A stretch of DNA of 64,000 bases, taken from Cryptosporangium minutisporangium. Its GTDB lineage: Bacteria > Actinomycetota > Actinomycetes > Mycobacteriales > Cryptosporangiaceae. The notes under the pieces were generated by a model, which had not been told where the DNA came from, did not search any database, and worked only from the letters and a program-made list of their open reading frames with translations. Each line of letters opens with the position of its first letter. The first letter of the stretch is position 1. Positions 53,817 to 61,416 of the stretch are shown here, piece by piece. The position numbers and the translations under genes were made by a program. Where the stretch lies: assembly GCF_039536245.1 (NCBI RefSeq), contig NZ_BAAAYN010000019.1, positions 40,397-104,396 of the forward strand, read 5' to 3'.

Positions 53817-54692
53817 GTGACCGATCCCACCGCGCCGCGGCCGCCCGGTTCGCCCGAATCTGCGCCGTTCAGCGCCCCTCCGGGTCACCCGACGTCCGGC
53901 CCGGCGTACCCGACTTCCGGACCGGCTTACCCGACCTCGTCCGGGGGTGCGCCGACGTCCGGTGGGGCCTACGGGAGCCCGGGCGACTACGGCCCGCCTG
54001 GCGGTTACGGCCGGCCCTACGGACAGCCCAGCAGTTACGGCCAGCCGGGTGGCTACGGGCAGCCGGGCGGTCACGCGCAGCCGGGTGGGCACGGGCAGCC
54101 GGGCGGTTACGCACAGCCGGGCTATGGGCAGCCGGGTGGGCACGGGCAGCCGGGCGGTTACGCACAGCCGGGCTATGGGCAGCCGGGTGGGCACGGGCAG
54201 CCGGGCGGTTACGCACAGCCGGGCTATGGGCAGCCGGGTGGGCACGGGCAGCCGGGCGGTTACGGGCAGCAAGCCGGGGTGAGGCAACCCACGCACGGCG
54301 GATACCCGGCCGCGGCACCGGTCGACGACACGCAGACCTGGAACCTGGTCGCGCACTTCGGTGGCGTTCTCGGGGTGGTCGTCGGCGGGACGGTCGCCGG
54401 GTGGGTGGCGCCGCTGATCGCCTACGGTGTCCGCGGCAACACGAACCCGAGCGTCCGTGCGCACGCGGTGGAGGCGCTGAACTTCCACATCACGTGGGCG
54501 ATCGCGAACGTCGTCGCGCTGACGATCTTCTTCTGCGGCAGTGCGATCACCTTGGGCTTCGGCGCGTTCGTCCTTTGGGTGTTCCCGCTGGCCACGTTCC
54601 TGATGTCGGTGGTGTTCGGTGTCATCGCCGGCGTCAAAGCCGCGAACGGCGAGCTGTACCACTACCCATTGACGGTGAAGCTGATCAAGTAG
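53817..54692 (+). CDS. DUF4870 membrane protein with Gly-Pro-Gln-rich repeat head
   Basis: This 291-residue protein has about 155 residues of Pro/Gly/Tyr/Gln-rich repeats, including three near-identical 17-residue units ([17 protein letters not shown]). The DUF4870 membrane domain follows, with three to four helices ([50 protein letters not shown]). The GTG at 53817 ([10 protein letters not shown]) is the natural start. The repeat head is predicted to be disordered and cytoplasmic. Function is unknown. Confidence 0.9.
   Translation: MTDPTAPRPPGSPESAPFSAPPGHPTSGPAYPTSGPAYPTSSGGAPTSGGAYGSPGDYGPPGGYGRPYGQPSSYGQPGGYGQPGGHAQPGGHGQPGGYAQPGYGQPGGHGQPGGYAQPGYGQPGGHGQPGGYAQPGYGQPGGHGQPGGYGQQAGVRQPTHGGYPAAAPVDDTQTWNLVAHFGGVLGVVVGGTVAGWVAPLIAYGVRGNTNPSVRAHAVEALNFHITWAIANVVALTIFFCGSAITLGFGAFVLWVFPLATFLMSVVFGVIAGVKAANGELYHYPLTVKLIK
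54107..54259 (+). repeat. 51-bp in-frame tandem repeat, three units
   Basis: Units beginning TTACGCACAGCC start at 54107, 54158 and 54209, and a partial fourth starts at 54260, an exact 51-base period. The units are nearly identical at DNA level and encode 17 residues each. Copy number can vary without breaking the frame. Confidence 0.93.
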
Positions 54693-54704
54693 CGGCTCGC
54701 GCGC

Positions 54705-55940
54705 TCAGGGCAGCAGGGCGCGTACCACCGCGTCGGCGAGCAGGCGACCGCGCAGCGTCAGCACCGCCTGGCCACCGCGGTGGGCCGCTGGGTCCAGCAG
54801 CCCGTCGGCCACCGCCTGCGCCGCTGCGGCGCGCCCTGCGTCGTCCAGAACCGGCAGGGGCAGTCCGTCGGCCAGACGGAGCCGGAGCAGCACGTCCTCC
54901 ACCCGCCGGTCCTCGGCCTCGAGGACCTCCCGGGCCTGCGCCGGCGAGGTCTTGCCCGCCAGGCGGTCGGCGTACCGCGCCGGGTGGCGCACGTTCCACC
55001 AGCGGACGCCGCCCGCGTGGCTGTGCGCGCCCGGGCCGACGCCCCACCAGTCGCCGCTCCGCCAGTACAGCTCGTTGTGGCGGCACCGCGCAGCCTCGTC
55101 GGCCGCCCAGTTCGACACCTCGTACCAGTGCAGGCCGAGGGCCGAGAGCGCGGTGTCCGCCATCAGGTACCGATCGGCGAGCACGTCGTCGTCGGGCGCC
55201 GGCAGCACGCCGCGGGCGATCTGCCGCGCCAGCCGCGTCCCGTCCTCGACGATCAGCGCATAAGCGCTGACGTGGTCCACCCCGCCCGCCGCGACGGCCT
55301 CCAGCGACGCTGCCCAGTCCTCGTCGGTCTCCCCCGGCGTTCCGTAGATCAGGTCGAGGTTGACGTGCGCGAACCCGGCGCCCCGCGCCTCCTGGGCGGC
55401 CTGCACCGCCCGCCCCGGCGTGTGCCGCCGGTCGAGTACCGCGAGCACGTGCGAGCGCGCCGACTGCATCCCCAGCGACACCCGGGTGAACCCGGCTGCG
55501 CGCAGGGCGGCGAGCGAGGTGGGGTCCACCGACTCGGGGTTCGCCTCGGTGGTCACCTCGGCGTCGGTGGCGAGCCCGAAGACGTCGTCGATCCGGCCGA
55601 GGACCCGGGCGAGGTGGTCGGGCGGGAGCAGTGTCGGGGTTCCGCCGCCGACGAACACCGTGTCCACCCTGGGCAGACCGCCCGGTGCACCGCCGAGCAC
55701 GGTACCGGCCAGATCGACTTCGGCGAGCGCCGCTTCCAGCCAGCTGTCGGCGTCGGTTCGTCCCGCGCTGCCCAGCTCACCGGGGGTGTAGGTGTTGAAG
55801 TCGCAGTATCCGCAGCGCGCCGCGCAGAACGGCACGTGCACGTAGATCCCGAAGCCACGCTCACCGAGCCGAGCGAGCGCGCTCTCGGGGAGTCGGCCGT
55901 CGTCCGGGGCGGGCTGCCCGTCGGGCGGTGGTCCAGCCAT
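54705..55940 (-). CDS. hemW: Heme chaperone HemW (radical SAM)
   Basis: This 411-residue protein is related to coproporphyrinogen oxidase HemN but lacks that activity and is thought to insert heme. The radical-SAM cluster motif CAARCGYCDF gives Cys39, Cys43 and Cys46. Further HemW features are VFVGGGTPTLL, VSLGMQS, HVNLDLIYGTPGETDEDW and the C-terminal CRHNELYW. Its location near hrcA-dnaJ is conserved in actinobacteria. Confidence 0.96.
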   Translation of the reverse strand: MAGPPPDGQPAPDDGRLPESALARLGERGFGIYVHVPFCAARCGYCDFNTYTPGELGSAGRTDADSWLEAALAEVDLAGTVLGGAPGGLPRVDTVFVGGGTPTLLPPDHLARVLGRIDDVFGLATDAEVTTEANPESVDPTSLAALRAAGFTRVSLGMQSARSHVLAVLDRRHTPGRAVQAAQEARGAGFAHVNLDLIYGTPGETDEDWAASLEAVAAGGVDHVSAYALIVEDGTRLARQIARGVLPAPDDDVLADRYLMADTALSALGLHWYEVSNWAADEAARCRHNELYWRSGDWWGVGPGAHSHAGGVRWWNVRHPARYADRLAGKTSPAQAREVLEAEDRRVEDVLLRLRLADGLPLPVLDDAGRAAAAQAVADGLLDPAAHRGGQAVLTLRGRLLADAVVRALLP

Positions 55941-55965
55941 GTCTCCAGTGTGTCAGCAGTTTTGC

Positions 55966-55980
55966 GGAAGCAGCGCTTCC
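55966..55980. promoter_or_regulatory. Palindrome GGAAGCAGCGCTTCC upstream of hemW
   Basis: The 15-mer has perfect 6-base arms around a 3-base centre, 26 bases upstream of the hemW start. It may be an operator. No matching regulator is apparent. Confidence 0.35.
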
Positions 55981-56129
55981 TCCTCACCGCATGCTTACGC
56001 GGACGTCGTAGGCTCGGGAGCGGGCGCCTCGGTACCCGCTCGGCGGCGTTCACAAACACACGGCGTTAACACTGGTGACGGCTTATTCCAAGGACGGAGA
56101 TCGTGCTGCCAGAACGGAGGGGCGGGCGG

Positions 56130-56990
56130 ATGCGCAAGGCGGCCGTGCTCGCGGTCGTGTTGATCGCTCTCGCGGCGGTGTCCGTGGTCGGCGTGTCCAG
56201 ACTCACCAAACTGCACGTGCCGTTCCTGTCCGACACCTGCCGCAGCTACGCCGCCGACAAGGTGGTGCGCCTCGCGCCCGACCAGCTGACGCACGCGGCG
56301 ACGATCGTGGCGGCAGCCGTGCGTCGCGACCTGCCGGAGCGGGCGGCCGCCATCGCACTCGCCACCGCGTTCCAAGAGTCGAAGCTCCGCAACCTCACCA
56401 CCGGCGATCGCGACTCGGTGGGCCTGTTCCAGCAGCGTCCGTCCCAGGGCTGGGGCACCCCGGAGCAGCTGCAGGACCCCCGGTACGCCGCAGGCGAGTT
56501 CTACGAGCACCTGGTCAAGGTGCCCGGCTGGCAGAAGATGCGCCTCACCGACGCCGCCCAGGCCGTGCAGCGCAGCGCCCACCCGGAGCTGTACCAGAAG
56601 TGGGAGGCCGACGCGACGACGCTCGCGGCCGCGCTGCTCGGCGACGAGGCCGGCGCCGTCACCTGCCAGTTGCGCCGTCCGCCGGACCGGGTCGGGCCGG
56701 AGGCGAGCACCGCGCTGGTCGGCGAGCTCGCGGCCGACCTGGGCAAGCTCACGGTCAACCCGACGGTCGACGGCGACGTGCCGATTCTCACGGTCGCGGT
56801 GGGCGGCGGCAGCAAGTCACGGCTGGGATGGCAGTCCGCGCACTGGTTCGTCGCGAAGGCGCACGAGTACGGCGTCCGCCGGGTGGCGTTCGCCGGGGAC
56901 GTCTGGACCGCCGACAGCGGAAAGTGGCAGCGCGACAAGTCCGCGCCGGGTGACAGCTACGTCGAAGTCAGGATGGCTGCGGCGAGTTAG
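56130..56990 (+). CDS. Exported lysozyme/transglycosylase-like protein
   Basis: This 286-residue protein has an N-terminal signal anchor (RKAAVLAVVLIALAAVSVVGV, residues 2-22). The central region resembles the lysozyme-like fold (IALATAFQESKLRN with a Glu, then DSVGLFQQRPSQGWGTPEQLQDPRYA). The C-terminal domain (SAHWFVAKAHEYGVRRVAFAGDVWTADSG) is shared with actinobacterial secreted proteins sometimes mislabelled heavy-metal transporters. A peptidoglycan role is inferred from the QES and GLFQQR motifs. ATG 56130 has GGAGGGG upstream. The end overlaps the MOSC gene by 23 bases. Confidence 0.85.
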   Translation: MRKAAVLAVVLIALAAVSVVGVSRLTKLHVPFLSDTCRSYAADKVVRLAPDQLTHAATIVAAAVRRDLPERAAAIALATAFQESKLRNLTTGDRDSVGLFQQRPSQGWGTPEQLQDPRYAAGEFYEHLVKVPGWQKMRLTDAAQAVQRSAHPELYQKWEADATTLAAALLGDEAGAVTCQLRRPPDRVGPEASTALVGELAADLGKLTVNPTVDGDVPILTVAVGGGSKSRLGWQSAHWFVAKAHEYGVRRVAFAGDVWTADSGKWQRDKSAPGDSYVEVRMAAAS

Positions 56991-57639
56991 CGCTAGCGGC
57001 GGTGACCAGTTTGCGGGCGCGCTCCTGGAGCTCGGGCGGCAGCTCGGGGGCGTCGAGCAGACGCGGTGCCAGCGACCGCTCGCCGGTGAGCGCGCGGAAC
57101 ACCTCGCCGATCGTCACCCCGTGGTCCGGGCGGTGGACGATCCGCACCGCGTCGCCGGCACCGAGGTCGCCCTCCTCGATGATCCGCAGGTAGGCGCCCG
57201 GCACCGCGCGGCGGGTGAAGCGCTTGACCAGATCCGGCACGTCCCAGAAGCCGGCGAACGTCCGGCAGGGAATGCGCGGCCGGCTGACCTCCAGAACCGT
57301 GCTCCCGACCTCCCAGCGCTCGCCGATCACCGCACCGGTGCAGTCGACACCGCTCGTCGACAAGTTCTCGCCGAACGCCCCGAACGGCACCTCCCGGTCG
57401 AGCTCGGCCGCCCACCAGGCCGCGTCCTCGCGGGCGTAGGCGTAGACGGCCTGGTGGTAACCGCCGTGGTTCTTCGTGTCGGCGATCACGTCACCGACCA
57501 GGCCGACGCCCTCGGCCCGGACCCGCCCCGGCACCGGACGCTTGTCGATGCCGGTACTCCCGACGCTCTGCGTCCACGGAACGACTCGCAGAACACCGAT
57601 GTTGACCGATTCGACGACGCCGGGCGCAGGGAGGGTCAT
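56968..57639 (-). CDS. MOSC-domain protein (YiiM-like)
   Basis: This 223-residue protein carries the beta-barrel MOSC domain of molybdenum-cofactor-related sulfur carriers. It has GDVIADTKNHGGYHQAVYAYAREDAAWW, FGAFGENLSTSGVD and a conserved Cys in PRIPCRTFAGF. YiiM relatives reduce N-hydroxylated compounds using molybdenum cofactor. Its true substrate is unknown. It converges with the lysozyme-like gene. Confidence 0.93.
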   Translation of the reverse strand: MTLPAPGVVESVNIGVLRVVPWTQSVGSTGIDKRPVPGRVRAEGVGLVGDVIADTKNHGGYHQAVYAYAREDAAWWAAELDREVPFGAFGENLSTSGVDCTGAVIGERWEVGSTVLEVSRPRIPCRTFAGFWDVPDLVKRFTRRAVPGAYLRIIEEGDLGAGDAVRIVHRPDHGVTIGEVFRALTGERSLAPRLLDAPELPPELQERARKLVTAASANSPQPS

Positions 57640-57674
57640 AACGTTCAGCCTAAGCGGGGCTCACCACGCCAGCT

Positions 57675-58355
57675 TCAGTCGCTACCGCTGCGGCGCAGGT
57701 AGGTCACCACCGCTAGTACCCGGCGATGGTCGTCGGCATCGAGCGGCAGGTCGAGTTTGGCCAGGATGTTGCCGATGTGCTTGGTGACCGCCGCCTCGGT
57801 GACGACGAGCGCCCTGGCGATCGCGGCGTTCGACCGGCCCTCGGCCATCAGCGCGAGCACCTCGGCCTCCCGGGAAGTCAGCCGGTCGAGCGGGTCGGAG
57901 CGTCGGCGCAACAGCTGCCGGATGACCTCCTGGTCGACCACCGTGCCACCGCCCGCCACGCGTGCCACCGCATCGGCGAAGTCGTCGACGTCACCGACCC
58001 GGTCCTTGAGCAGGTAGCCGACCCCGGCTCCGTCGGCGGTGTCGAGCAGCTCGGCCGCGTACGTCTGCTCGACGTACTGACTGAGCACCAGCACCGGTAG
58101 GTTCGGCCGCCGGGACCGCAGGGTGACCGCGACCCGTAGGCCGTCGTCGGTGTGTGTCGGCGGCATCCGGACATCGGTGACCACCAGGTCGGGATCGGTT
58201 CGCTCGACCGCGGCGTCCAGCGCCGGCGCGTCCCCGACCGCGGCGACGACCTCGTGGCCGTACCGGGTGAGCAGCGCGACCAGCCCTTCTCGCAGCAGCA
58301 CGCTGTCCTCGGCCAGGACGATCCGCAGCACGGCGCTCTTGGACTCCGGGTCCAT
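57675..58355 (-). CDS. NarL/LuxR-family response regulator
   Basis: This 226-residue regulator has a receiver domain with acidic pocket (VLAEDSVLLREGLVALL), phosphoacceptor Asp61 (DLVVTDVRMPP) and conserved Lys in YLLKDRVGD. The C-terminal LuxR helix-turn-helix is LTSREAEVLALMAEGRSNAAIARALVVTEAAVTKHIGNIL. ATG 58355 overlaps the kinase TGA by one base. The likely targets are its own operon and the FtsX-type ABC transporter nearby, which share a promoter word. Confidence 0.95.
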   Translation of the reverse strand: MDPESKSAVLRIVLAEDSVLLREGLVALLTRYGHEVVAAVGDAPALDAAVERTDPDLVVTDVRMPPTHTDDGLRVAVTLRSRRPNLPVLVLSQYVEQTYAAELLDTADGAGVGYLLKDRVGDVDDFADAVARVAGGGTVVDQEVIRQLLRRRSDPLDRLTSREAEVLALMAEGRSNAAIARALVVTEAAVTKHIGNILAKLDLPLDADDHRRVLAVVTYLRRSGSD

Positions 58356-59710
58356 CAGCAGGGAATCTCCACGCGGAGCAGCGTAGGGCCACCGATCGGG
58401 CTGACCAGCGTGAGGACCCCGTCGACCACCGAGACGCGATCGGCGAGCCCCACCAGGCCGGTGCCGCGCCCCGCGTCGGCGCCGCCCACGCCGTCGTCGA
58501 TCACCTCGACGATCAGCCGGCCGTCGTCGATCCGGCCACGCACGGTGGCCTCGGTCGCCTGGCTGTGCCGGTCGACGTTGGTCAGCGCCTCGGTGACGAC
58601 GAAGTACGCCGCGGCCTCCACCTCGCGGGGCAGCCGACGTGGCAGCGCGATCTCCACGCTCACCGGCACCGACGCCCGACCGGCCACATCGGCCACCGCC
58701 GGCGCCAGGCCGCGGTCGGTGAGGAGTTGCGGGTGCACCCCGCGGATCAGCTCGCGCAGCTCACCGAGGGCCAGCTTCGCCTGCTCGTGTGCGGACGTCA
58801 CCCGCCGGCCGGCGTCGGAGTCGGGCGGCAGGTCGAGGCGGGCCAGCCCGAGCTCGACGGTGAGCGCGACCAGCCGCTGCTGGGCGCCGTCGTGCAGGTC
58901 ACGCTCGATGCGGCGCCGCTCGGCCTGGAAGGCGTCCACGAGCCGGGCACGCGAGCGGGTCAGTGCCACGACCCGCTCGCCGGGCTCGACCTCTCGACCG
59001 GCGAGCAGGAGGCGGGTGAGCTGCGCCCGGCCGGCCGCCCATGCCGTGATCAGGTAGGCGAACACCACCAGGAGGAGCAGCCCGATCGGGACGAGCGACC
59101 AGGCCTCGACCACGGTGTCGACCGACCAGCCGGGACCCATCTGCAGCCCGCTGCCCGAGTCGGGGTCCAGCCAGACGATCAACGGCGCTCCGAGCAGGAT
59201 TCCGACGAACGAGCCGGCGATCATCAGACCCAGCATGTCGGCGATGCCGAGCACCGCGAGCAGCAGTGTGGCGCCGAACTCGCGCCAGGTCGCCACCTCG
59301 CGGTACCGCTGGGTGAACCACGCCCACGGTCCTGGCCGGGTCGGCGGCACGTGCGGGTCGACGACCGGCACGTCGTCGACCAGGCGGAGCCGCCAGCGTT
59401 CGATCGGCGCCACGATCAAGCCGGTGAGCGGGATCATCGCCAGGACGACCAACCCGACGAGGAACACCGACAGGACCGCACCGGTCACCGCGATGACGAA
59501 CAGCGCCATCGCGATCACGAAGCCGAGCACGCTGCCGGACACCACGTAGACCAACGCGCGCCACGGCCAGGACGAGAACAGGAACCGACCCGGCGGGCGG
59601 ATCAGCGCCTGCCAGGCGGTGCGGGGGCGCTCCCCCCGTCCGCTCACCGGCAGGTTGGGCGACGTCGCCGGTGGGCCGGGCAGGGTCAGGGTGGGCTCGA
59701 TGCCGGTCAT
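58355..59710 (-). CDS. Sensor histidine kinase (HisKA_3 type)
   Basis: This 451-residue kinase has an N-terminal sensor of about six membrane segments (including an DUF-like pair RALVYVVSGSVLGFVIAMALFVIAV). The phosphorylated His lies near residue 271 in RRRIERDLHDGAQQRLVAL. A HATPase_c domain follows (EALTNVDRHSQAT, VIDDGVGGAD, GTGLVGLADRV). It pairs with the NarL-type regulator downstream. With little extracellular sequence, it probably senses membrane stress or works through a transporter. Confidence 0.95.
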   Translation of the reverse strand: MTGIEPTLTLPGPPATSPNLPVSGRGERPRTAWQALIRPPGRFLFSSWPWRALVYVVSGSVLGFVIAMALFVIAVTGAVLSVFLVGLVVLAMIPLTGLIVAPIERWRLRLVDDVPVVDPHVPPTRPGPWAWFTQRYREVATWREFGATLLLAVLGIADMLGLMIAGSFVGILLGAPLIVWLDPDSGSGLQMGPGWSVDTVVEAWSLVPIGLLLLVVFAYLITAWAAGRAQLTRLLLAGREVEPGERVVALTRSRARLVDAFQAERRRIERDLHDGAQQRLVALTVELGLARLDLPPDSDAGRRVTSAHEQAKLALGELRELIRGVHPQLLTDRGLAPAVADVAGRASVPVSVEIALPRRLPREVEAAAYFVVTEALTNVDRHSQATEATVRGRIDDGRLIVEVIDDGVGGADAGRGTGLVGLADRVSVVDGVLTLVSPIGGPTLLRVEIPC

Positions 59711-59744
59711 ATTGGAGACGGTAGGTGGCGCCCACCGCGGTGTC

Positions 59745-59755
59745 GGTAGAGCTGG
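59745..59755 (-). promoter_or_regulatory. CCAGCTCTACC box upstream of the two-component operon
   Basis: Read on the minus strand, CCAGCTCTACC lies about 35 bases before the kinase start, inside a partial dyad flanked by GTCGG and CCGAC. The identical 11-mer occurs in the same orientation upstream of the ABC transporter at 60601-60611. Confidence 0.55.
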
Positions 59756-59820
59756 ACATACTCCCGACGGTCGAGCGTGCTATTCCGTCTGCCCCACTCC
59801 CCTCCGGGAACCCCGCTGCT

Positions 59821-60504
59821 CTAGGCCGGCAGATCCCACGTGATTTCGGGGAGGCCCGCATCGGCCAGGGCCTTGTTCGTCGCGCTGAACGGACGGCTGC
59901 CGAGGAAGCCGCGAGGGTTCATCGGGCTCGGGTGGCCTGCCTCCAGGACGACGTGCGCCGGGTTGGTGACCAGCGCGGCCTTCTTCCGGGCGTAGCTACC
60001 CCACAGCAGGTACACCACGCGGTGATCGAGGGCGTTCACCGCGCGGATCGTCGCGTCGGTGAACTCCTCCCACCCCTTGTTGGCGTGCGAGCCCGGCTTG
60101 CCGCCACGCACGGTCAGCACCGCGTTGAGCAGCAAGATGCCCTGCTCGCCCCACGGGGTGAGCTCGCCACTGGCGGGCATCGGACTCCCGACGTCGGCGG
60201 CCATCTCCTTGAACACGTTGCGCAGCGACGGGGGCACCCGGGTGCCGGCCCGGACGCTGAAGCACAGCCCGTGCGCCTGCCCGGGACCGTGGTACGGGTC
60301 TTGCCCGAGCAGCAGCACCCGGACCTGATCGGGCGCGCAGAGCCGGTACGCGGCGAACAGGTCCTCGACCGGCGGGTGGACGGTCTGCTCCGCGTACTCC
60401 CGCTCGACGTACTCCCCGAGTGCCGCGACGCGCTCCCGGTCGAGGAACGGCGTCAGCACGGCCTGCCACGGCTCGGGCAACAATCCGATCAGGTCGAGTG
60501 GCAT
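59821..60504 (-). CDS. ung: Uracil-DNA glycosylase
   Basis: This 227-residue family-1 UDG removes uracil from DNA. The catalytic water-activating Asp69 is in LLLGQDPYHGPGQAHGLCFSV. The uracil-binding part is LLLNAVLTVRGGKPGSHANKGWE. The DNA-intercalation loop with His is AGHPSPMNPRGFLGSRPFSATN. Length is normal. Confidence 0.97.
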   Translation of the reverse strand: MPLDLIGLLPEPWQAVLTPFLDRERVAALGEYVEREYAEQTVHPPVEDLFAAYRLCAPDQVRVLLLGQDPYHGPGQAHGLCFSVRAGTRVPPSLRNVFKEMAADVGSPMPASGELTPWGEQGILLLNAVLTVRGGKPGSHANKGWEEFTDATIRAVNALDHRVVYLLWGSYARKKAALVTNPAHVVLEAGHPSPMNPRGFLGSRPFSATNKALADAGLPEITWDLPA

Positions 60505-60587
60505 CGCGGCTGCTCTCTCTTTCGTCCGGTCCGACTGCGTGCACGCTAGGGCACCGGTACGACAGTTCGTGAACCACCCACTGTGGA

Positions 60588-60615
60588 CCGAGAGGTAGGC
60601 CCAGCTCTACCTCGG
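60588..60615 (+). promoter_or_regulatory. Dyad with CCAGCTCTACC upstream of the FtsX-type ABC transporter
   Basis: CCGAGAGGTAG (60588-60598) and CTCTACCTCGG (60605-60615) form an imperfect dyad containing CCAGCTCTACC (60601-60611). It lies about 55 bases upstream of the ATPase start. It shares its 11-base core with the two-component promoter. Confidence 0.6.
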
Positions 60616-60669
60616 GGTCTCCACCCTTCCGGCGTGACCGACCGGGTCCGCGGGCGGTTGGCTCAAAGC

Positions 60670-61416
60670 ATGCTCGCCACCGACCAGACCGCCATCGTCG
60701 CCGCCGCACTCCACGGCGTCCGGAAGGTCTACCGCACCCGGAGCCAGCGGGTCACCGCGCTCGACGGGGTCACACTCACGTTCCCGACCGGAACCTTCAC
60801 CGCGGTGATGGGGCCGTCCGGGTCGGGCAAGTCGACGCTGCTGCAGTGCGCGGCGGGCCTCGACTCCCCCACCGAAGGCACCGTGGAGGTCGCCGGAGTC
60901 CTCGTCGACAAGCTGAACGAAACCCAGCGCACGCTGCTGCGACGCGACCGGATCGGGTTCGTGTTCCAGTCGTTCAACCTGCTGCCGTCGCTGACCGCCG
61001 CGCAGAACGTCGAGCTGCCGCTGCGGCTGGCCCGACGACGCCCCTCCGCTGCCCAGATCGGGGACGCGCTGGCCGCCGTCGGGCTCGCCGAACGCGCCCG
61101 GCACCGCCCGACCGAGCTCTCCGGTGGACAGCAGCAGCGGGTCGCGATCGCACGTGCGCTGATCAGCCGCCCCGCCGTGCTCTTCGCCGACGAGCCGACC
61201 GGCGCCCTCGACAGCACCACGTCCCGCGAGGTGTTGACGCTGCTCCGCGGCCTGGTCGACCAGGATCGCCAGACGGTCGTGATGGTCACGCACGACCCGA
61301 TCGCCGCCTCCTACGCCGACCGGGCGGTGTTCCTCGCCGACGGTCGCGTCGTCGGTGAACTCGCCGCACCGACCGCCGACGCGGTGGCGGCCCGCCTCGC
61401 CCACCTGGAGTCCTGA
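60670..61416 (+). CDS. ABC transporter ATPase (LolD/MacB type)
   Basis: This 248-residue ATPase partners with an FtsX-like permease. It shows Walker A GPSGSGKST, Q-loop FVFQSFNLLPSLTA, signature LSGGQQQRVAIARAL, Walker B LFADEPTGALD and switch His VTHDP. ATG 60670 (MLATDQTA) is chosen because the longer frame runs through the regulatory dyad. Its TGA overlaps the permease ATG by one base. Confidence 0.95.
   Translation: MLATDQTAIVAAALHGVRKVYRTRSQRVTALDGVTLTFPTGTFTAVMGPSGSGKSTLLQCAAGLDSPTEGTVEVAGVLVDKLNETQRTLLRRDRIGFVFQSFNLLPSLTAAQNVELPLRLARRRPSAAQIGDALAAVGLAERARHRPTELSGGQQQRVAIARALISRPAVLFADEPTGALDSTTSREVLTLLRGLVDQDRQTVVMVTHDPIAASYADRAVFLADGRVVGELAAPTADAVAARLAHLES

Noticed and set aside
55966..55980. 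LexA/SOS box upstream of hemW
   Set aside because: The palindrome GGAAGC-AGC-GCTTCC does not fit the actinobacterial SOS pattern CGAAC-N4-GTTCG.
60541..60670. ATPase start at 60583
   Set aside because: This would translate through the regulatory dyad and adds residues with no ABC similarity.
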